NCBI GenBank assembly: GCA_027625915.1
Contig: JANTQA010000015.1
Coordinates: 4,865,001 to 4,929,000, forward strand
Direction of reading: 5' to 3'
DNA length: 64,000 bases
DNA from: Anaeramoeba flamelloides
Lineage: Eukaryota > Metamonada > Anaeramoebidae
Made by a program: the position numbers and the translations under genes. The notes below the pieces were generated by a model. The model did not search any database. It was not told where the DNA came from and saw only the letters and a program-made list of their open reading frames with translations. Shown piece by piece: positions 59,201 through 64,000 of this stretch; the stretch's first letter is position 1; each line of letters begins with the position of its first letter.

Positions 59201-62200
59201 TCAAAAAAAAAAAAATAACGAAGCTTTTCCAAAATTTAAAAGAATTGAGTAAAATTTTAGATTTTTCTCTATTCTTTTAAATTCTGGAAAAACTAACGTT
59301 AAGTGTCCTAGTTTTTTTTACTTTTTGAAATAAACCGAAAATTTATTAAAATTTTCTGTTTATTTCAAAAATTAAAAAAAACATAACGGCAAATAAAAGC
59401 AATTAAAAACTCCTTCCTTAAATTACACTAAAAAAAAATGTAAAAACAATTGTTATGTGTTATAAATTTCCATGGTGGAGTTGGAATGGCTGAATTAAAA
59501 ATGTTTACAGATTAAAAAAAAAATATTCAAATTGTTGAAAAATTAGATAATATTTTAGTATTTAAATAAACAGATTTATGAATATATTAAAAATGAAAAA
59601 AAAAATGAATCTTTAACATTTATTGTTTATCAAAAGAATTATTTCTCAAAAAAAAAAAAAAGTAGATTAATTTTCAAGAGAAACCCTAATGAAAAAAACT
59701 TTTTTTAAACCATCTATATAACATTTTTATAACAAAAATTTCCTTTTATATGTTGATTTTTTTAATATTTTTTGAAAAAATATTCTTATAACAGGCTTAT
59801 AACATGTTACAATTTTTATAATACATTTTATAACAAACATTCATGTTATAAAAGTTGTTATTATAAAATTTTATAAAATTTTAAACTTTTATAACACCTT
59901 TACAACACGTTTATAATATGTTATAAAAAACTATTTTTTAATTAGGGAAATTAAAAATGGTATTAACTATGGTAAAAAATGAAAATGTAAATTTCATTGC
60001 ATGTGATTTTTGAAATGTAATATTTTGGGAATAATGATGTGTTTTTTTCATTGAATTTTATGAATATAAACAAAATTAAGAAAAAAAAAAAAGGGGGGGG
60101 GGGGACGAGAAGGGAGGGGGTTGATAAAAATGACCAAACTTTTGTTTTATTTTTCAATTTTGTTTTATTGTAATATAATAAATAGATCAAAAATAAAATG
60201 TAAAGATGGAAAAAATCCTTTTAATAAGTTGACTAAAATGATAATTTAAATGATTCTCTATAAAAATTTTAATAAAATTGGTATTTTAGAAACACTTAAT
60301 AATGAAAATCAATTGACTTGTTAAATATCAATAATTTTGAAATTGCATATAAAGTTAGATTTTTCAAATAGATAATATTTTGAGGAAAATTTCCAATTTT
60401 TTTAACATTTAAAACAATAGTGAAGATATAAAAACAAAAAATCATACATTAACAAAATGTTTTTTTGTTATTTTAGTTTTTTTTTAAGAGATGTTATTTA
60501 AAAAATAATCACAATAAAAATGTAACCTTTGTTTTTATACCTTTGTAAAGTCTTGGATTAATAATTTAATTTTTCAATAATATTAGAAAAGCACTTATCG
60601 AAAGTGAAATGATTGTTGTTTTTTCTCTAAAGTTACAAAATGATTTAATGTTTTAAAAATTACAATTAATATTTATTTTTCTGGAATTTAGCAATAAACT
60701 ATCGTCATCAACGTGAAAAACTTTTAAAGCCTTCTTTATTCTCTTTTTAATGCCATTTTGGTTTTAGAAAAATGATATTATAAAAAAAGTTTTAGGATTT
60801 ATAAAATTGAATTACAGTATGAGTTGTTTTTAATTATTAATAATTCTATTTATAAATTTTATTAAAGTCATTTTAAAAATGTGTGAACAAAAAAATTATT
60901 AAAAAAAGTTTTTAAAACAGTTAAAACACTTTAACCGATTTGGAGACTCTATTAATTTATTTTTGGTTATACCTTTTTAAAATGACTTTTAAAAAACAAT
61001 GAAAAAAGTGAGGCCAAATTATCACCACAGCATTTTCATTTTAATTTTTCAAAGGTAAAATTATTTTTCACAAAAACTGTAACATTTTGAATTGCGAATT
61101 CACAAAAATCAAAAATATAAAAATTGATTTGTTACAAGCTGGCAACATTAAAAAATTGCCCACTTTCGAGCCCTTGTCCCTTTTTTTTTTTTTTTTGTTT
61201 TAAATATTGTTAGTTTGTGAATGTTGCTATCTAAAATATTACCAATATGATTAAAGTTGTGAAAATGAAAATAAAAAATAAAATTTTAAATTGTTTAAAA
61301 AAACTATGAAACCAGAATAGGTTGTCAAAAAAAATTATTCACAAAAAGTCCATTACTTTATTTATTTTGTGATCCACATCCCAAAATGTTTCCGTTTTTG
61401 TGAATTGTTTTTGAAAAAGAGATCTCAAAATATATGATATTGGTACTCCAAACAAAAATAAATAATTATTTCCCACATGTAATCGTACTCACACTAATGG
61501 AATAACAAAAAATTGATTTTTCTTTTTGATTTGTGAAATTTTATTTTTCAAATTTGTGTGAAGAAAAGCAGGAACGATTCACACAAATTTGGAAATGCTG
61601 TGACCATTTTGATTAATTTGTTTTGTTGTGGGTATTAGCAATAAACTCCAATAAATTGACAATTTTTATTCGTCTACTTTAATAAATAACTCATTGAAAT
61701 ATTTGAAAAAGTAATTTAATTGAAAATTAGGTGATTTTACAGCTATCATAAAATAGTTGCTAATTTATACAACAGATGTTTTAAAAAAGTGCGCGAAAAG
61801 GTGTATAATGTGTTATTCAAACTTTTCTAGGTGGGACTTGTTTCTCTAATTTCTACGTTTTAAGAAGGTTTAATCTCACTTTAAAAAACTTATTGTACAC
61901 ACTTTGTTAAAAGAACCGAAACATTTTTTGATGATTTAATTTTATAATACACTTGGAGTAGTTGGAATTATTAACTAACCAAGTGAAAAATAAGCCCACA
62001 TCGAAATCTAATAAATCATTATTTGAAAAATAAAAAAATAATAAAAAAAAAAAAATAAATTGTATCAAACCTATTCCACTCGAGTTGGCAATTTGAAGAT
62101 CAAAATCAACAAATTCAAGAACTGGGTTAACTACCCCTGAAGAAGCCAGTGATCCTTTTACTAGGTGGGGAAATTTCAGTCTAAACCAAGCACTTTTGAT

Positions 62201-62917
62201 ATTTGAGGTAATGAAGTCGTCAAGATCGAATATTGAAAAAAAAAGAAAGAAAAAAGTAAAAAAAAAAAAAAAAAAAAGAAATTTGAGTTTTTACAGAAAC
62301 AATTTAAGGGTTTACGAATTGTAAATTTTTGTTTTCTACTTTCTTCGTTTGATCCGAAAATAAAAACAAAACAGAAAACCGAAAAAAAATAAAAAAAAAA
62401 AAATTAAAAACCTTAAAGCGCCTGAATAACTACCACCAATAATAAAAAAAGGATTCCCTTCGATTCCATAATTACTTGTAATTTCTTTTTGATAAAACTG
62501 AATGAACTCAGCAAGATCTACTAATTCTTGTTCAACAGTCAACCAAGTAAGATTAGCTGTTGTATAGTCTGTAAATGGTTGAGATTTTCCGTAATAGCGG
62601 TGTTCAAGCGAAAGAACTAAAGCGTTGTTTTGCTCTGCTAAAACACTTACAAACCCACCTGCTGGTCCTCCCATGGGGGCTTCGCCGCAAATATAAACAA
62701 AAACAGGGCCGCTGTGATCAGTCCAATGTGTGCCGTCTGCATAATATTGTTGTTGGAAGGTTCTTGTGTCAAGTGGATTGAAATGATCTAATTTTTGTGT
62801 TAAATATTGCGGTGTAAGATCATCACGTGACGTTAATTTGTGGAATTGAATGCTGTCAAGTGTAATTACAGATGTAAAAATACTTGAAAAAATAAAAAAA
62901 TAAATTAATTTTATCAT
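56210..62917 (-). CDS. S28-family serine carboxypeptidase, four exons, 462 residues
   Basis: Minus-strand exons 62917-62412, 62192-62071, 57170-56594 and 56393-56210 (stop TAA) join by GT-AG sites in matching phase (1389 bp). The protein has a signal peptide (MIKLIYFFIFSSIFTSVITL), the S28 start QKLDHFNPLDTRTFQQQYY, then GPVFVYICGEAPMGG and SLEHRYYGKSQPF. The nucleophile is Ser163 in GGSYSGA, followed by AWFRLKFPHLVKGSLASSG. Asp400 lies in NGANDPW and His430 in DSGHCIDL, completing the Ser-Asp-His triad. The length is normal. The family includes lysosomal Pro-X carboxypeptidase, DPP2 and thymus-specific serine protease, which trim residues after proline at acid pH. This protein is predicted lysosomal/phagosomal or secreted. 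The nucleophile motif ends only a few codons before the intron 1 donor. Intron 2 (4.9 kb) is packed with repeats. All key residues are present, so it should be active. Confidence 0.93.
58128..58365 (+). mobile_element. LINE 3' fragment in S28 intron 2
   Basis: 'aaatcattgaagatttggag' and 'tctgtatttctgaatta' match the 3' coding end of the LINE at 41750-41850 and the minus-strand copy at 21134-21440. It is short and decayed, and antisense to the S28 gene. Confidence 0.65.
58391..58520. repeat. 10-bp minisatellite, 11 identical units plus 2 variant units
   Basis: The unit TATCGTGGAG occurs 11 times without a mismatch at 58411-58520. It is preceded by variants TGACGTGGAG and TGCAGTGGAG. The array runs directly into 'tgcctag', the conserved head of foldback family H ('gtagagtgcctag' at 47.9 and 59.0 kb), so it probably grew from that terminus. 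Translation would give a repeated decapeptide but the frame lies in an intron. Confidence 0.9.
58525..58920. mobile_element. Foldback element family H with 93 bp identical inverted arms
   Basis: The arm 58525-58617 is the exact reverse complement of 58828-58920 as far as I can check by eye. Inside lie further inverted pairs ('gattttcgttaggttttttt') and a central hairpin (actttagaaataaacag with its complement), so the RNA would fold into one long nested hairpin. No coding sequence is seen. It lies in S28 intron 2. Confidence 0.85.
58990..59395. repeat. Cluster of short family-H hairpins
   Basis: It starts at 'gccgtagagtgcctagg' and includes imperfect hairpins around 59045-59115 and 59305-59385 ('tttttgaaataaaccg' with its complement). 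A similar single hairpin with the same head is at 47895-48075. Confidence 0.6.
59700..59945. repeat. TTATAAC-rich repeat family E, copy 2 (inverted)
   Basis: Reverse complement of 40140-40400 in block order: 'aagttgttattataaaattt', 'ttataacacctttacaacac', 'ataatatgttataaaaaact'. Confidence 0.6.
60079..60120. repeat. Poly(A)-poly(G) purine tract
   Basis: A run of A is followed directly by about ten or more G, then 'acgagaagggaggggg': some 40 purines with a single C in an otherwise G-poor region. On the gene strand of S28 it is a polypyrimidine tract in intron 2. Confidence 0.85.
60121..62070. other. Remainder of S28 intron 2
   Basis: A weak relative of the MITE at 26784-26913 lies at about 61772-61920 ('gatgttttaaaaaagtg' ... 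'acacactttgttaaaa'). Nothing else was recognised. Confidence 0.4.
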
Positions 62918-63454
62918 TTTGAGAAAAAAATGAAAAAAAAATTAAAAAATCAACAAGAATAGCACATTAATTGTAGTCACTCTTTTTACTTGGCAATACT
63001 TTTTGTTTTTTTAGAATTCATTCCTAATTTTTGATTGGAACTACAAGATCAATAATATTCAATGACTTTCAATTTAAAAGTTTTTACAAGCCAAACTTTT
63101 AAAAATATGTAATTTGAACAACTTTCCACTTTTCACTTTTCATAAAAAGAGTTTCCTAGAATTGAAAGTTCACAAATATTTTTCTTTGAAATAAAATAAC
63201 TTTCAAAAATTTCAATTAAATTTCAAAATGCTATCTTTTGTTAATTATTATTTTTTACCTTTTTTTTGGATAATAAAAGTTTGTTTCAAGTATTTTAAAA
63301 TTTGAAAAAATATGAAAGAATATCAGAGACTGAAATCTTGCAAACTGTCAGTCTGAAAGTTCCAAAAAGTCTTGAAAGTATTTGTATGGATTGTGGTAAT
63401 ATTGTCATGATGTTATTATTTTTATTTAAATGAGTTTTAAATAACATTTTTCAA

Positions 63455-63702
63455 TTTAGCAACAAACAGTTTTACTATTAATTGCAAAATAAAAAGATCA
63501 AAATTTTCATTCAGCTTTACATAAAATCACATTCCAAGAATCGGAATAAAATCATCTTCCAATACCCAATTCTCAAAAGTAAATTAATAATTTAAGCTAC
63601 TTTTCAGATCCAACAATTTAAAATGTGCTATGATTTATAATTACAATTTCGGATAGCTGAATGAAAATTTTGTTCCATTTATTTTGCAACAAATAGTATT
63701 AA
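63455..63702. mobile_element. 0.25 kb MITE, free copy of the unit at 9283-9515 / 11330-11562
   Basis: 'gcaaaataaaaagatcaaaa' and 'attttcattcagcttt' at the left pair with 'tagctgaatgaaaattttg' and 'cattttattttgcaacaaat'-type sequence at the right. The same internal order is seen in the two copies of the 9.3-11.6 kb composite. Confidence 0.65.
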
Positions 63703-63740
63703 TGAACAAAATAAAATTAAAGTCTTGAAAAAAATATTTT

Positions 63741-64000
63741 ACAAGAAAAAAATTCCTGACAAGATTTTTAATTACGAATATCAGTGAAATTATTATATAA
63801 TTTCATTTATAGAGAATCAAATCCCTTTTTTTTAAGAATCAAACTTTTAAAATTATAACACACCCACTTATTAGAATGATGATTAATGAAATCTCACTTG
63901 TTCATCACACGATTCAACCAATCAAAAAGCAAGAATAAAAATTATCATTTTCCAAACTCAAGCAAACCTCAATAAAACTCAATAATTTTTTTTCAAAAAA
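63741..64000. mobile_element. MITE family A, copy cut by the window end
   Basis: 'ctgacaagatttttaattac' and 'agaatgatgattaatgaaat' match the left half of the copy at 3987-4480 in the same orientation. The right half lies beyond the window. Confidence 0.65.

Larger units (their letters stand above)
62918..64000. other. Upstream flank of the S28 gene
   Basis: No gene was seen. It contains the two mobile elements listed next. I cannot identify a promoter. Confidence 0.4.

Noticed and set aside
1-64000. tRNA genes, CRISPR arrays, operons, LTRs or virus-like elements
   Set aside because: I looked for T-loop and D-loop box motifs, spaced repeats, long terminal direct repeats and capsid-type genes and saw none; the identifiable reverse transcriptase copies are LINE type.

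Overview
The window looks like nuclear DNA of a free-living, intron-rich, extremely A+T-rich unicellular eukaryote. Every confident gene is eukaryotic (Wntless/GOST protein, GPN-loop GTPase, histone H2B, F-box/beta-propeller protein, S28 serine carboxypeptidase, a receptor-like protein with SBBP propeller, fibronectin III and kinase-like parts). Introns are GT-AG, a Pol III-type 5S rRNA gene is present, and TAA, TAG and TGA all end genes, so the code is standard. The domain mix, above all an SBBP propeller plus ephrin-receptor-like cysteine-rich motifs plus FN3 plus a kinase-like domain in one protein, suggests an amoeboid or metamonad-like protist such as Anaeramoeba. That assignment is inference only.

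Layout: 1-2.8 kb is non-coding with a 0.7 kb inverted-repeat element. 2.86-3.55 kb (minus) is a four-exon, 138-residue C2-domain gene. 3.6-7.9 kb is a MITE field. 7.96-8.35 kb (plus) is a short beta-rich protein resembling histone chaperone Asf1. 8.6-11.6 kb is a set of nested inverted repeats. 12.27-12.74 kb (minus) is a divergent histone H2B. 16.57-22.55 kb (plus) is a four-exon Wntless-family gene. 25.57-28.85 kb (plus) is a GPN2-type GTPase with an in-frame TAA. 31.6-32.0 kb (plus) may be a decayed PH-like reading frame. 32.68-34.93 kb (plus) is an F-box/propeller/UIM-like gene. 38.49-52.56 kb (plus) is one three-exon, 1448-residue receptor-like gene with two introns of almost 5 kb. 55.16-55.28 kb (minus) is a 5S rRNA gene with a T6 terminator. 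56.21-62.92 kb (minus) is a four-exon S28 serine carboxypeptidase.

The genes do not form an obvious pathway. Two belong to the secretory/endolysosomal system (Wntless, S28 peptidase), one is a predicted surface receptor, two are chromatin-related (H2B and the tentative Asf1-like protein), and GPN2 belongs to a family tied to RNA polymerase assembly. What dominates the window is repetitive DNA: at least eight families of short elements with terminal inverted repeats, many able to fold into long hairpins, plus 5'-truncated LINE copies with poly(A). The kilobase-long introns are built almost wholly from these elements, whereas the C2 gene has introns of 44-119 bp. I saw no tRNA, CRISPR, operon, LTR or virus-like element, and no promoter I could call with confidence.
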